A model generated the notes under the pieces. The model saw nothing but the letters and a program-made list of their open reading frames with translations, ran no database searches and was not told the origin of the DNA. From positions 930,001 to 994,000 of the forward strand of contig NZ_FXUE01000001.1 of the NCBI RefSeq assembly GCF_900182935.1: DNA of 64,000 nt. Reading direction: 5' to 3'. Numbering within the stretch: the first letter of the stretch is position 1; every line of letters starts with the position of its first letter. Shown here one piece after another: positions 1 to 9,111 of the stretch. The DNA is from Fibrobacter sp. UWB10. Lineage in GTDB: Bacteria; Fibrobacterota; Fibrobacteria; Fibrobacterales; Fibrobacteraceae. The position numbers and the translations under genes are program-made.

Positions 1-1
1 C

Positions 2-829
2 CAGGGTGCAGCAGACTTCGGCTCTGCACAGAACTGGATTGTCGGTAGCGTCACGCTCCTCACCTGCTTACTCACGCAAGTTTTCGCCAAGGGATTCCTC
101 CGTTCGCTCTCTGTGCTGGTAGGCCTTATTGTTGGCTACATTCTCGCGCTCTGCATGGGAATGGTTGATTTCTCTGGGCTCACGAGCAACGGCATTGTCG
201 CGCTCCCCCAATTTCTCCCATTCACTCCGGAATTTAATTTAGGCGCAATCCTGTCCGTTATCGCTATCTATCTTGTGTCCGCCACAGAAACCGTCGGCGA
301 TTCTAGCGCCCTTTGCAGCGGCGCCCTCAAGCGTCAAATTCACAAAGTTGAAATGGGTGGCGCCATCAGCTGCGACGGCTTTGTTAGCACCATCTCCGGA
401 CTTTTCGGCTGCACTCCGATTACATCGTTTAGTCAGAACGTAGGCCTCGCCTCACTCTCTGGCGTAGTGAACCGTTTCGCCATCGCCACAAGCGCAGGCA
501 TCATGCTTCTTGGCGGTCTCTTTCCGCCCATAGGCACGCTCCTCACAACCATTCCGCAAGCAGTTCTCGGTGGTTGCACCATTATGATGTTCGGTTCCAT
601 TCTCTTCGCCGGATTCGGCATGATTGCTAAAAGCGGATTCTCGCAGCGCAACATGATTATCGTCAGTTTGTCCTTAAGCACCGGCCTCGGATTCACTTCG
701 GCATCTAAGATGTTCCAAATTTTCCCGCAGATTATTCAGACCATCTTCGCCGAAAACTGCGTCGCCGTGGTATTCATTCTCGCCGTCGTCTTGAACTTGG
801 TATTGCCCAAAGAGAAAGAAGAGAAGTAA
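2..829 (+). CDS. NCS2-family purine (xanthine/uracil) permease, 5' end missing
   Basis: Inner-membrane nucleobase:cation symporter of the NCS2 (nucleobase-ascorbate) family, C-terminal part only. The reading frame is open from base 2, so the true start lies to the left; the GTG at 113 is internal. Visible family signs are a TM8-like segment with an acidic residue (SATETVGD), the loop FGCTPITSF, and the NAT signature region starting QNVG with a following NR (QNVGLASLSGVVNR), then several hydrophobic helices. The QNVG form is closer to xanthine/urate carriers than to UraA, but the substrate cannot be fixed from this fragment. It converges on leuS and shares a bidirectional terminator with it. 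Confidence 0.88.
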   Translation, partial: QGAADFGSAQNWIVGSVTLLTCLLTQVFAKGFLRSLSVLVGLIVGYILALCMGMVDFSGLTSNGIVALPQFLPFTPEFNLGAILSVIAIYLVSATETVGDSSALCSGALKRQIHKVEMGGAISCDGFVSTISGLFGCTPITSFSQNVGLASLSGVVNRFAIATSAGIMLLGGLFPPIGTLLTTIPQAVLGGCTIMMFGSILFAGFGMIAKSGFSQRNMIIVSLSLSTGLGFTSASKMFQIFPQIIQTIFAENCVAVVFILAVVLNLVLPKEKEEK

Positions 830-860
830 GCTTAAGAAGCAATCTTCCCATTTAAACAAA

Positions 861-892
861 AAATCCTGTCTCTTTTTAAGGAGACAGGATTT
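861..892. terminator. bidirectional terminator between permease and leuS
   Basis: An 11-bp stem (AATCCTGTCTC with its complement) carries a short T/A-rich loop. T-runs follow on both strands, so it can end the plus-strand permease and the minus-strand leuS transcript. Confidence 0.85.
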
Positions 893-928
893 TTTTAGAT
901 CCTTCGACTTCGGCGCAGTAGCTTGCGG

Positions 929-3616
929 CTACTTCACCACGATGTTCACGAGCTTGCCCGGAACGACGATGGACTTCACGACAGTCTTGCCGTTCATGAA
1001 TTCCTTCATACGATCATTTTCCATGGCGAGTTTTTCCAGGGCGGCCTTGTCCATGTCCTTGGCGACACTTGCCTTGGCGCGGACCTTGCCGTTCACCTGG
1101 AACACGACTTCGACGGTGTTTTCCACGGCCTTGGAGTGGTCGGCTTCGGGCCAGGCGACGTTCGTGAGCGATTCGTTGTGTCCGAGGATGCTCCACATTT
1201 CTTCGGCGATATGCGGGGCAAACGGGTGCAAGAGCTTGACGAACGTTTCGCACGGTTCGCGGTAGCGCTTGTCCATCTTCATCATTTCGTTGTTGAAGAT
1301 CATCAGCTGGCTAATCGCGGTGTTGAAGCTCATGTTCTCGATGTCGCTCGTGACCTTGATGACGGTCTGGTGCATCACCTTTTCGATAGCTTCCGGAGCG
1401 GTTTCGTCAACGTAAACCGGAGCAGCATCGTCATCGCCCACCACGGAGCGCCAAGCGCGGCCGAGGAAGCGGTTCATACCTTCGATGCCCTTGGTCTGCC
1501 ACGGCTTCACGGCGTCCAGCGGGCCCATGAACATTTCGTACAAACGAAGACTGTCAGCACCATAGTCGCGCACGACGTCATCGGGGTTCACCACGTTCTT
1601 GAGGGACTTACTCATCTTCGCCACGATCTGCTTGAGCTCGATGTCGGTACCCTTCTTGAAGAACTTGCCGTTCTTTTCTTCGACTTCGTCGGTCGGGACC
1701 TTGGAGCCAGCGGCGTCTTCGTAAGCGAAGGCGAGAATCATGCCCTGGTTGAAGAGTTTCTGGAACGGTTCGTCGGTAGAGACGAGGCCGAGGTCAAACA
1801 AGACCTTGTGCCAGAAACGGCTGTAGAGCAAGTGAAGCACGGCGTGTTCGGCACCACCCACATAGAGGTCAACCGGCATCCAGTACTTTTCAAGTTCCTT
1901 TGCCACAAATGCATCGCCGTTGCAAGCGTCGATGTAGCGGAGGTAATACCAGCAAGAACCAGCCCACTGCGGCATGGTGTTCGTTTCGCGGATACCCTTG
2001 CGGCCGTTCTTATCGACGACCTGGAGCCATTCGGTAGCGTTGGCGAGCGGAGACTGACCGCCGTCACCCGGCTTGTAGTCCTTGAGTTCCGGCAAGAGCA
2101 CCGGAAGTTCGGCATCATCGACGGTAGAGATTTCGCCATCTTCCCAGTGGATAATCGGGAACGGTTCGCCCCAGTAACGCTGACGGCTGAAGAGCCAGTC
2201 GCGAAGCTTGTAGTTCACCGTGGCCTTACCAATCTTGTTGGCTTCGAGCCATTCGATCACCTTGGCGATACCCTGCTTCTTGTTGAGACCGTTCAGGCAG
2301 AGCGTTGCATTTTCGCTATTGATGTAGGTGCCGTCGGCAGCCCAGCAAGCTTCGCCAGCGAGAACCTTCGGGCGAACATCTTCGGGGCAACTTGCATCCG
2401 GTTCCATAATGCAGATAACCGGGAGGTTGAACTTCTTTGCAAAGTCAAAGTCGCGAGTATCGTGAGCCGGCACAGCCATGATAGCGCCAGTGCCATAGCC
2501 CGTCAAAACATAGTCAGCAACCCACACCGGAATCTTCGTGCCGGTAAGCGGGTTCACGGCATAAGAACCAGTGAACACACCGGTCTTTTCCTTGGCAAGT
2601 TCCGTACGGTCGAGGTCGCTCTTCAAAGCGGCGGCGTGTACGTAGGCTTCTACAGCAGCCTTCTGTTCAGCAGTCGTAAGTTCCGGCACCATAGCGTGTT
2701 CCGGAGCCACCACCATGTAGGTTGCACCGAACAACGTATCGCAACGGGTTGTGTAGACGCGGAGTTTCTTTTCGGTCGGCTTGCCGTTAGCGTCGGCAAT
2801 GGCAAAATCCACTTCGGCACCGAAGCTCTTGCCAATCCAGTTCTTCTGCATGTCCTTCACGCCCTGCGGCCAATCGAGCTTGTCGAGGCCCTTCAGCAAG
2901 CGGTCGCCATACAGAGGAATACGCATGAGCCACTGCTTGAGGTTACGGCGTTCCACTTCCTTGGTGCCGCACTTTTCGTGAGAACCATCGTTCAAAACTT
3001 CTTCGTTAGCGCAAACAATCTTGCAGTGCTTGCACCACCACACCTGAGCGTCGGCGTAGTAAGCGAGGCGCTTAGAATCCTTGTACTTGCGGACTTCTTC
3101 CTTGCCCTTTGCTTCCACGTCGGCAGGAATCGGGAGTTCTTCGATGGGGCGGCCCTTCTGCTGGTCTTCATCGAACCAGGTGCCGTAAAGGCGCTTGAAA
3201 ATCCACTGCGTCCACTTGTAATACTTGGGGTCGGTGGTGTTGACTTCCTTGTTCCAGTCGTAGCTGAGGCCAAGGCGCTTGATCTGGCGGCGGAAATTGT
3301 CGCAGTTCTTCTTGGTGGTAATGGCCGGATGCGTACCGGTCTGGATGGCGTACTGTTCGGCAGGGAGGCCGAAAGCGTCCCAACCCATCGGGTGCAACAC
3401 ATTGAAACCGCGGCTGCGCTTGTAGCGGCAGATGATGTCCGTTGCGGTGTAACCTTCGGGGTGGCCCACATGGAGGCCTGCGCCACTCGGGTACGGGAAC
3501 ATGTCCAGGCAGTAATACTTGGGCTTGGACTTATCGGTGCCCGTCTTGAAAGTCTGATGTTCTTCCCAGTAGGCTTGCCACTTGGTTTCGATCTCTTGCG
3601 GATTATACTTAGCCAT
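929..3616 (-). CDS. leuS: leucyl-tRNA synthetase
   Basis: Class I aminoacyl-tRNA synthetase that charges tRNA-Leu in the cytoplasm; 895 residues, usual for bacterial LeuRS. The HIGH signature is present as HVGH (residues 49-52 within [12 protein letters not shown]), and the KMSKS loop as KMSKSLKN near residue 667. Between them lies the long CP1 editing insertion, including the T-rich stretch [11 protein letters not shown] and the [15 protein letters not shown] motif typical of the editing site. The C-terminal anticodon-binding domain is complete. The ATG at 3616 is preceded by AGAGG in the leader. A long open frame on the opposite strand is a codon-bias shadow. Confidence 0.97.
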   Translation of the reverse strand: MAKYNPQEIETKWQAYWEEHQTFKTGTDKSKPKYYCLDMFPYPSGAGLHVGHPEGYTATDIICRYKRSRGFNVLHPMGWDAFGLPAEQYAIQTGTHPAITTKKNCDNFRRQIKRLGLSYDWNKEVNTTDPKYYKWTQWIFKRLYGTWFDEDQQKGRPIEELPIPADVEAKGKEEVRKYKDSKRLAYYADAQVWWCKHCKIVCANEEVLNDGSHEKCGTKEVERRNLKQWLMRIPLYGDRLLKGLDKLDWPQGVKDMQKNWIGKSFGAEVDFAIADANGKPTEKKLRVYTTRCDTLFGATYMVVAPEHAMVPELTTAEQKAAVEAYVHAAALKSDLDRTELAKEKTGVFTGSYAVNPLTGTKIPVWVADYVLTGYGTGAIMAVPAHDTRDFDFAKKFNLPVICIMEPDASCPEDVRPKVLAGEACWAADGTYINSENATLCLNGLNKKQGIAKVIEWLEANKIGKATVNYKLRDWLFSRQRYWGEPFPIIHWEDGEISTVDDAELPVLLPELKDYKPGDGGQSPLANATEWLQVVDKNGRKGIRETNTMPQWAGSCWYYLRYIDACNGDAFVAKELEKYWMPVDLYVGGAEHAVLHLLYSRFWHKVLFDLGLVSTDEPFQKLFNQGMILAFAYEDAAGSKVPTDEVEEKNGKFFKKGTDIELKQIVAKMSKSLKNVVNPDDVVRDYGADSLRLYEMFMGPLDAVKPWQTKGIEGMNRFLGRAWRSVVGDDDAAPVYVDETAPEAIEKVMHQTVIKVTSDIENMSFNTAISQLMIFNNEMMKMDKRYREPCETFVKLLHPFAPHIAEEMWSILGHNESLTNVAWPEADHSKAVENTVEVVFQVNGKVRAKASVAKDMDKAALEKLAMENDRMKEFMNGKTVVKSIVVPGKLVNIVVK

Positions 3617-3644
3617 TTTTTATACCTCTAGTAGGAGCTGCAAG

Positions 3645-3663
3645 GTATGAGGTTTGAGGTCGC
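3645..3663 (+). repeat. copy 1 of a 19-bp element shared by the leuS and lysA upstream regions
   Basis: GTATGAGGTTTGAGGTCGC here matches 18 of 19 bases of 62144-62162. Both copies lie 25-30 bases upstream of a minus-strand start codon and in the same orientation. Confidence 0.6.
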
Positions 3664-3708
3664 CGAGCCCATACCTCATAGCTCTATAATTTTTCGGGGG
3701 TAAAGATA
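3646..3708 (-). promoter_or_regulatory. probable leuS promoter box and leader hairpin
   Basis: On the minus strand, TATCTTTA (3708-3701) matches the promoter box seen repeatedly in this window and would give a leader of about 80 bases. The leader contains an inverted repeat, TATGAGG (3646-3652) against CCTCATA (3674-3680), which could form a hairpin. No T-box motif or leucine leader peptide was found. Confidence 0.45.
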
Positions 3709-3775
3709 GAATTTCTTACACATCGTTTACACATCCACACGGCAAAAGACGCCCATTTAACGGCTTTCTTATACT

Positions 3776-3813
3776 AAAAAAGGAGGCCCCACCACTTGCG
3801 CAGCAGGACCTCC
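3776..3813 (-). terminator. hairpin plus T-run, possible end of an orphan RNA upstream of leuS
   Basis: On the minus strand GGAGGTCC (3813-3806) pairs with GGGCCTCC (3789-3782, one G-U pair) and is followed directly by six T (3781-3776). It looks like a rho-independent terminator, yet metY already has its own terminator at 4046-4067 and no gene lies in between. It may end a small RNA or act as an attenuator for leuS. Apart from this, the hairpin at 3868-3894 and the leuS promoter, the 471-base gap 3617-4087 shows no credible coding sequence. Confidence 0.5.
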
Positions 3814-3867
3814 CGAGGTGTTTGATGGACTCCTAACCCTCAAAACTTGTAAACAAAATTACAATAA

Positions 3868-3894
3868 AGGGTACCCCTTTTCAAGGGGTACCCT
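3868..3894. other. strong palindromic hairpin in the leuS-metY gap
   Basis: AGGGTACCCC and GGGGTACCCT are perfect 10-bp arms, extended by two A-T pairs to leave a 3-base loop. It is GC-rich inside AT-rich DNA. It could be the 5' structured part of an RNA ending at 3776, or a terminator. No T-run follows immediately on the minus strand. Confidence 0.5.
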
Positions 3895-4045
3895 AGAATT
3901 TATTTTATACAAAAAACTTACACTTTGTCTAGCCTTTTTCAAGACTCTATTTTTCGCACAAATTAAAAATTTCACTTTTTTTGTACAAATAAAAATTTTT
4001 TTTGAGATTTGCTCAATTTAAAAGAAATTCTAGACAAAAGAAAAA

Positions 4046-4067
4046 AGTCCCTAGCACACTAGGGACT
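4046..4067 (-). terminator. metY terminator
   Basis: Perfect 9-bp stem AGTCCCTAG / CTAGGGACT with loop CACA, flanked by A6 and T6 runs; it lies 20 bases beyond the metY stop. Confidence 0.9.
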
Positions 4068-4087
4068 TTTTTCGTCTAAATCAGCTA

Positions 4088-5365
4088 TTACACTTTGTCG
4101 AGAGCCTGAGTCAAGTCGGCAATAATGTCTTCGACATTTTCGATACCGACGCTGAAACGGATCAAATCAGGTGCAACACCAGCTTCAATCAACTGTTCGT
4201 CGCTAAGCTGACGGTGAGTGTGGCTTGCCGGGTGCAGCACGCAGCTACGAGCGTCAGCCACGTGAGTCACGATGCAAATCATCTTGAGGCTATCCATGAA
4301 CTGGATAGACTTTTCACGACCACCCTTGATGCCGAACGTGAGAACGCCGCACGGGAGACCGCCCTTAAACTGCTTCTGAGCGAGTTCATAGTACTTATCG
4401 CCTTCGAGGCCAGCGTAGTTAACCCAAGCAACCTTCGGGTGATTCTTGAGGAACTTGGCGCAAGCGAGAGCGTTTTCGCAGTGGCGCGGCATGCGGAGGT
4501 GCAAGGTTTCAAGACCCACGTTCAGGAGGAAAGCGTTCTGCGGCGACTGAATGGAGCCAAAATCGCGCATGAGCTGAGCCGTAGCCTTCGTAATGAAAGC
4601 ACCCTTGCCGAAAGCCTTCGTGTAAGCGAGGCCGTGATAGCTCGGATCCGGTTCAGTGAGGCCCTTGAAACGGTCGTGGTTTGCTTCCCAGTCGAAGTTG
4701 CCGCTATCCACAATGCAGCCACCCACAGCCATAGCATGGCCGTCCATGTACTTGGTGGTAGAATGCGTCACGATGTCCACGCCGAATTCAATCGGACGGC
4801 AGAGAATCGGAGTCGGGAAGGTATTGTCGACAATCATCGGAACACCGTGCTTGTGAGCAAGGTCAGCAAAACGCTTGAGGTCAAGCACCTTACCAGCCGG
4901 GTTTGCAACGGTTTCGCCGAAAACGCACTTGGTGTTCGGGCGGAAAGCCTTTTCGATTTCTTCGTCAGAGGCATCCTGGTCAACGAACGTGCATTCGATA
5001 CCGAGCTTCTTCATGGTAACGCTGAAGAGGTTGCTCGTACCGCCGTAAATAGCGGAAGTGCTGATAAAGTGGTCGCCGGATTCGCAGATATTGAAAACGG
5101 CATAAAAGTTAGCAGCCTGACCAGAGCTCGTGAGCATAGCAGCAACACCGCCTTCGAGAGCGGCAATCTTGTTAGCGACAGCGTCGTTGGTCGGGTTCTG
5201 CAGACGGGTGTAGAAATAGCCCGAAGCCTTCAGGTCGAACAAGTCGGCCATATCGTTGGTGGTTTCGTACTTGAAAGTAGTGCTCTGATAGATGGGGAGC
5301 ACGCGCGGTTCGCCGTTTTTCGGCTGCCAGCCGCCCTGAATGCACAAGGTTTCGATTTTAGACAT
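4088..5365 (-). CDS. metY: O-acetylhomoserine sulfhydrylase (PLP enzyme)
   Basis: Cytoplasmic PLP-dependent enzyme of the Cys/Met metabolism family that makes homocysteine from O-acetylhomoserine and sulfide. The 425-residue length fits MetY/O-acetylhomoserine aminocarboxypropyltransferase rather than the shorter (about 390 residue) MetB/MetC group. The PLP lysine is K205 in THSTTKYMDGH and the PLP-ring aspartate is D180 in MIVDNTF. SSGQAANFYA around residue 80 is the phosphate-binding region. The gene stands alone with its own terminator. A TATATTT box lies about 28 bases before the ATG and AAGAGG provides a ribosome site. O-succinylhomoserine use cannot be excluded. Confidence 0.92.
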   Translation of the reverse strand: MSKIETLCIQGGWQPKNGEPRVLPIYQSTTFKYETTNDMADLFDLKASGYFYTRLQNPTNDAVANKIAALEGGVAAMLTSSGQAANFYAVFNICESGDHFISTSAIYGGTSNLFSVTMKKLGIECTFVDQDASDEEIEKAFRPNTKCVFGETVANPAGKVLDLKRFADLAHKHGVPMIVDNTFPTPILCRPIEFGVDIVTHSTTKYMDGHAMAVGGCIVDSGNFDWEANHDRFKGLTEPDPSYHGLAYTKAFGKGAFITKATAQLMRDFGSIQSPQNAFLLNVGLETLHLRMPRHCENALACAKFLKNHPKVAWVNYAGLEGDKYYELAQKQFKGGLPCGVLTFGIKGGREKSIQFMDSLKMICIVTHVADARSCVLHPASHTHRQLSDEQLIEAGVAPDLIRFSVGIENVEDIIADLTQALDKV

Positions 5366-5579
5366 TTTAGCCTCTTGTTAAAAACTCTTTTAAATATAGC
5401 CAGCAGCCCATTTTGCGCCGACTTACATATTTTTTATATAGGTAAATATAGAAAATCACTATTGCTTGTCAATGCGTTTATGCAAATACCCGCATACATA
5501 ATTCCGATATCTACCTATAGTTTTTTACTATAACTAGAATTTCACTAATAAACACCATAAAAAGCTATTTTTGTGTTCA

Positions 5580-6494
5580 ATGATCCCCTCTCGCAACAGT
5601 CTCGCCTTTTGGCATTTGCTCGCCATTATTACCATCACCTTTTGGGGCACGAGCTTCGTAAGCACGAAGGTGCTCTTGAATCATGGTTTTTCGGCAGTGC
5701 AAATCTTCTCGTTGCGTTTTGCGATTACCTACTTGATCCTTTTGGCGGCAAGTCACAAGCAATTCCGCAGCCAGAACTGGAAGCATGAACTGATTCTGTT
5801 CATCAGTGGCATTACCGGATGTACACTTTACTTTTGGACCGAAAATACGGCGCTTTCGTTTTCGCCATCAAGCAACGTGGCGCTCATTATTTGCGCGAAC
5901 CCGTTACTCATTCTGATTCTCGGAAGCATTTTCTATAAAAGCGAACGACTCGGCAAGCGACAAGTTCTAGGCTGTCTTGTCACATTCGTTGGCATGGTAT
6001 TGGTGGTTCTAAACGGCAAATTCGTCTTGAAGCTTTCGCCCGTGGGTGATCTGCTCGCCTGCAGCGCCGGAGTCATGTGGGCAATCTATTCGCTAGTCGT
6101 GAAGCAGCTGAACGGCAAATACAATTCACTGTTCATTACGCGCAAGATGTTTTTCTACGGCACCCTGATGTCTATTCCCGCCCTGTTTATCGAAGCGCGA
6201 GGCGATGTGTCGAAAGTGCTTGATATTCCGTGGCAGAACTTTATGGAACCCGTCGTCGCTTTTAACTTTTTGTGCCTTACAGTATGTTGTTCCCTGTTCG
6301 GATATCTTATTTGGAACAATGTGCTGAAACAGCTCGGCACAGTTCTTGCGAGCAACTACGGCTATGTAGCACCCTTGATTACCATGATTACGGCTGCAAT
6401 TGCTCTTGGCGAACGCATTACGCCTATAGCCATCGTGGGTGCCGCCGCCATTATTGTGGGAATGCTTTTGGCGGAATTTAAGCGCAAGGCTTAA
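5580..6494 (+). CDS. DMT-superfamily (EamA) exporter
   Basis: Ten-helix inner-membrane drug/metabolite transporter made of two EamA repeats, about 304 residues. The first repeat starts at WHLLAIITITFWGTSFVSTK and the second with LLACSAGVMWAIYSLVVKQL; the protein ends in a short basic tail (EFKRKA). Substrate unknown; relatives export amino acids, riboflavin or drugs. The upstream TTG at 5571 is in frame, but the ATG at 5580 is preferred because TATTTTT lies 7 bases before it, the spacing seen at other genes here, and there is no Shine-Dalgarno sequence. It ends 4 bases inside the convergent FISUMP gene. Confidence 0.85.
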   Translation: MIPSRNSLAFWHLLAIITITFWGTSFVSTKVLLNHGFSAVQIFSLRFAITYLILLAASHKQFRSQNWKHELILFISGITGCTLYFWTENTALSFSPSSNVALIICANPLLILILGSIFYKSERLGKRQVLGCLVTFVGMVLVVLNGKFVLKLSPVGDLLACSAGVMWAIYSLVVKQLNGKYNSLFITRKMFFYGTLMSIPALFIEARGDVSKVLDIPWQNFMEPVVAFNFLCLTVCCSLFGYLIWNNVLKQLGTVLASNYGYVAPLITMITAAIALGERITPIAIVGAAAIIVGMLLAEFKRKA

Positions 6495-7453
6495 TTCTTG
6501 ATACAGCGGATAGAATAGGCGAAATAGCCCTTGCGGCCCGAATCCCTATCCAAATCATACTGGTTCGAAAGTATCCAAGCGTATGTAAGCGTGTTGCTAC
6601 TTACTCCCCAGAAATAGGCCTTGGTGCCTTCGCCATCGCATTGACCGGTACTTGCGCGGTAACCACCCGGAACAGCAGAGAATCCAGTTGCATTCGTAGC
6701 GACAACATTGTCTCCGAAAATCGTATTTTCCCAAACATCGAGCGCACGCAGGGAACCGTTCTGGTCGCCGAATTCATCCTTTGCCGCATTGACCAAGTCC
6801 CACCAATCGCGTTCTGTGGGCAACGACCAGCCATCGGGGCAAGCCTCCTCGGCATCGAATTCTTGATAAAGGCGGCCATACTTCGTGCAGTTTGCGGGAA
6901 TGTCATCATAGCAGAAGCTGGAATCCGTCACAAAGTTCAAGTTCTCGGCCATCCAAGTCTTGCCGCCGATAATGACAGTCTTGTAGCTCTTGCCGTCGCG
7001 GGAATCAGAGAGCGTGCCGTATTCTACAGCGGGGACTGTTACGGACGAACTTGATTCAGGCTCATCGATTTCGCAAGGAGGCATGTCGATTTCGATAAGC
7101 GCATCTCCTTCGCACTTGTATAGAATCTGCAAGTCGTAATCGTATATTGTGTTGCTATTCGGGCAGCTAATCGATTTACGTTCCATATTGCGCACGGTAA
7201 TGTTTGCCATGCCATTCGTGAAGCATTCCTTCGCGGCAGAACTTGTAGGGAGCGTCGCAGAACTCGCGGGCAATGCCGCAGACGAAGAGGAAAGCGGTCC
7301 CGCCACATCGCCAGAACTTGCAGGCGTATTATCTTGTGAGTTTGTCGGCACCGGGTCGCTTTGCGGGCCAGAAGACGAATCCGAATCGCATGCGACAAGC
7401 GCAAGCCCCAAAGCAAGTGCTGCAGAGGCAGCAGAAAGTTTCTTGAAATCCAT
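6491..7453 (-). CDS. FISUMP-domain lipoprotein
   Basis: Secreted lipoprotein of 320 residues. Signal peptide with lipobox LVAC (Cys about residue 22), a Ser/Pro-rich linker to about residue 75, a short middle part with Cys residues, then the FISUMP domain (TIGR02145) from about residue 150: GKSYKTVIIGGKTWMAENL, CYDDIPANCTKYGRLY, CPDGWSLPTERDW and a final SIRCIKN. The domain is abundant in Fibrobacter and its role is not established; a surface or fibre-binding role is inference. Last gene of a seven-gene operon, 14 bases after the DUF1653 gene, with a good ribosome site (GGGAGG). Confidence 0.92.
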   Translation of the reverse strand: MDFKKLSAASAALALGLALVACDSDSSSGPQSDPVPTNSQDNTPASSGDVAGPLSSSSAALPASSATLPTSSAAKECFTNGMANITVRNMERKSISCPNSNTIYDYDLQILYKCEGDALIEIDMPPCEIDEPESSSSVTVPAVEYGTLSDSRDGKSYKTVIIGGKTWMAENLNFVTDSSFCYDDIPANCTKYGRLYQEFDAEEACPDGWSLPTERDWWDLVNAAKDEFGDQNGSLRALDVWENTIFGDNVVATNATGFSAVPGGYRASTGQCDGEGTKAYFWGVSSNTLTYAWILSNQYDLDRDSGRKGYFAYSIRCIKN

Positions 7454-7467
7454 TTGTTTTCCTCCCT

Positions 7468-7707
7468 TTAAATTTCAGTAAAGCGGTCTACGACAGTGCC
7501 GTCAGAAAGCGTCACCTTGCTTTCAAAATCTTCGCGGTTGCGCACCCATAAGGTTCCCTTCGGGTGGTCAGGTGTTTCGTATTCACTGCGGTAAACCACA
7601 AGCGGTTTGACCGATTCACAATCGAGAGCGTCGGCGGTAACGACGGTGTAAATCATCGTTTCTTTTTTGTAATGGCGGTAGCGGTGATTGGCGATTGCTT
7701 TCGACAT
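7468..7707 (-). CDS. DUF1653 small protein
   Basis: 79-residue protein whose core YRHYKKETMIYTVVTADAL...PLVVYRSEY...GTLWVRNREDFESKV matches DUF1653, a small beta-rich domain of unknown function. The ATG at 7707 is chosen over an upstream in-frame ATG at 7755 because it follows the patatin stop by one base and gives the normal family length. It lies between patatin and the FISUMP gene in the operon. Confidence 0.8.
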   Translation of the reverse strand: MSKAIANHRYRHYKKETMIYTVVTADALDCESVKPLVVYRSEYETPDHPKGTLWVRNREDFESKVTLSDGTVVDRFTEI

Positions 7708-7708
7708 A

Positions 7709-8578
7709 TTATTTCTCAAGGAACTCGAGCAGCTTGGGCATGAGCGCGGTCGCATCTTTTACGCCCATGTCGTAAAGTTCCACAAGCTTTGACTTGTCCT
7801 TTTCGAGGCGCGAAATCTTAAATTCGGCGCTCGGACGAATCATGAACGCAGAGCCCTGAGCGACACGTTCCTCTAGCGTGCGCAAGCACTGGTTGTAACG
7901 AATGTGGCGGTTCCTTGCCGCTTCGATAAACTTCGGGTACTTGCGGTAGAAAAGCTTGAACAGGGGAATCATGGAGTTCGGCTTCTTGACAAAGCCTTCG
8001 GGCTGTGTGACGATAACGACCTGCTTTTTGTAGCCCATGCCCGCAAATACTTCGAACGGAATGCTGTCGCCGACACCGCCGTCCAAGAGTTTCATGCCAT
8101 CGACTTCTACGATATGGCTCATGAGCGGGAGTGAGGCCGAGGCGCGAATCTTGTCCATGTCTTCGGACTTATCCAAATCGCGGGTAAGCAAATATTCCGG
8201 GCCACCTGTTTCGAGATTCGTCGCGACTGCGTAGAATTTTGTTTCGGCTGTATTCTCGCGGAACTTTTCGAAGTCAAACGGATCAATGACACGCGGGATT
8301 TCGTTATAGCAATATTTGATTTCGAAAAATTCACCGGTGCGAATCAGGTTGCCCCAGCTCATGTAGCGCTTGCTCGCCGAATGAATGGTGTCGAGGCGCT
8401 TGTTGCGTTCGCGTTGTTCCGATAAATAGCTGCAAAGGTGCGTTGCACCTGCAGAAGTTCCGGCACATGCTCCAAACTTGATTCCGTTATCTAAAAATAC
8501 ATCCAGTACGCCAGCCGAATACGCACCACGCATGCCGCCGCCTTCAACAGCAAGCGCAATGTCCTTATACATCGCCAT
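7709..8578 (-). CDS. patatin-like phospholipase / RssA-type serine hydrolase
   Basis: Patatin-family lipid acyl hydrolase, about 289 residues. It has the oxyanion motif GGGMRG (13-18), the nucleophile elbow GTSAG (Ser about 42) and the catalytic aspartate in LLDGGVGD. The length and the absence of a signal peptide fit the cytoplasmic YjjU/RssA-like group. The ATG at 8578 overlaps the NUDIX stop by one base (TAATG), which implies translational coupling; an ATG at 8599 would lie inside the NUDIX gene. Substrate unknown. Confidence 0.88.
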   Translation of the reverse strand: MAMYKDIALAVEGGGMRGAYSAGVLDVFLDNGIKFGACAGTSAGATHLCSYLSEQRERNKRLDTIHSASKRYMSWGNLIRTGEFFEIKYCYNEIPRVIDPFDFEKFRENTAETKFYAVATNLETGGPEYLLTRDLDKSEDMDKIRASASLPLMSHIVEVDGMKLLDGGVGDSIPFEVFAGMGYKKQVVIVTQPEGFVKKPNSMIPLFKLFYRKYPKFIEAARNRHIRYNQCLRTLEERVAQGSAFMIRPSAEFKISRLEKDKSKLVELYDMGVKDATALMPKLLEFLEK

Positions 8579-9111
8579 TAGGCATTCTCCATAAGCCACA
8601 AGAAATCTTTCGGATGTTCCACAAATTTTTCAGGATGCAACTTGTGCTTGGCAAAAAATTCTTCGCGAGTCATCCAGGTAAAGCTATCGACTTCGCCCGG
8701 CTGCGGCACAAGCGAATTCGCTTCGTCGTCGCTAAGGGAAATCTTGTAGACATCGTAGTATTCGTTGTCGAGGTAAGAGCCGCCGTTAAGCACGCTTTCG
8801 TGCTTAGCCTCGAATAAATATTCGAGGTCGCGCGAACTCTTGTGCACACCCAGTTCTTCGCGCAGTTCGCGCACGGCGGCATTCACGCTAGAATCTCCGG
8901 CCGAAATATGGCCCGCGCAACTTGTGTCAAAAAGTCCTGGATTGTTTTCTTTTACGCGACTGCGCAACTGGAACAGAATGCGGCCTTTGCTATCGAAAGC
9001 CCAAATATGCACCGTACGATGCCACAGCCCCTTGGCGTGAACTTCGGTGCGCCCGCGAGCATAGCCCGCCGGCGTTCCGTCCGCATTCAACACATCAATT
9101 TGTTCTTCCAT
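8578..9111 (-). CDS. NUDIX hydrolase (IPP-isomerase-like subgroup)
   Basis: 177-residue NUDIX protein. The NUDIX box runs from GHISAG to RELREELGV; the first conserved glutamate is replaced by Asp (G-x5-D-x7-R-E-L-R-E-E-L-G-V), while the catalytic REx2EE part is intact. The N-terminal part (VHAKGLWHRTVHIWAF) and the DTSCAGHIS lead-in resemble the Idi/YfcD branch. Its start lies inside the 3' end of the kinase-like gene (17-base overlap) and its stop overlaps the patatin start. Substrate not predictable. Confidence 0.85.
   Translation of the reverse strand: MEEQIDVLNADGTPAGYARGRTEVHAKGLWHRTVHIWAFDSKGRILFQLRSRVKENNPGLFDTSCAGHISAGDSSVNAAVRELREELGVHKSSRDLEYLFEAKHESVLNGGSYLDNEYYDVYKISLSDDEANSLVPQPGEVDSFTWMTREEFFAKHKLHPEKFVEHPKDFLWLMENA

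Noticed and set aside
923-3631. Plus-strand open frame of about 900 codons opposite leuS
   Set aside because: It mirrors leuS codon by codon, is His/Val/Leu/Arg-rich without motifs, and leuS is certain; it is a codon-bias shadow.
3818-4021. A 67-codon open frame in the leuS-metY gap
   Set aside because: Lys/Phe/Leu-rich AT translation that runs through the strong palindrome; no ribosome site or family.
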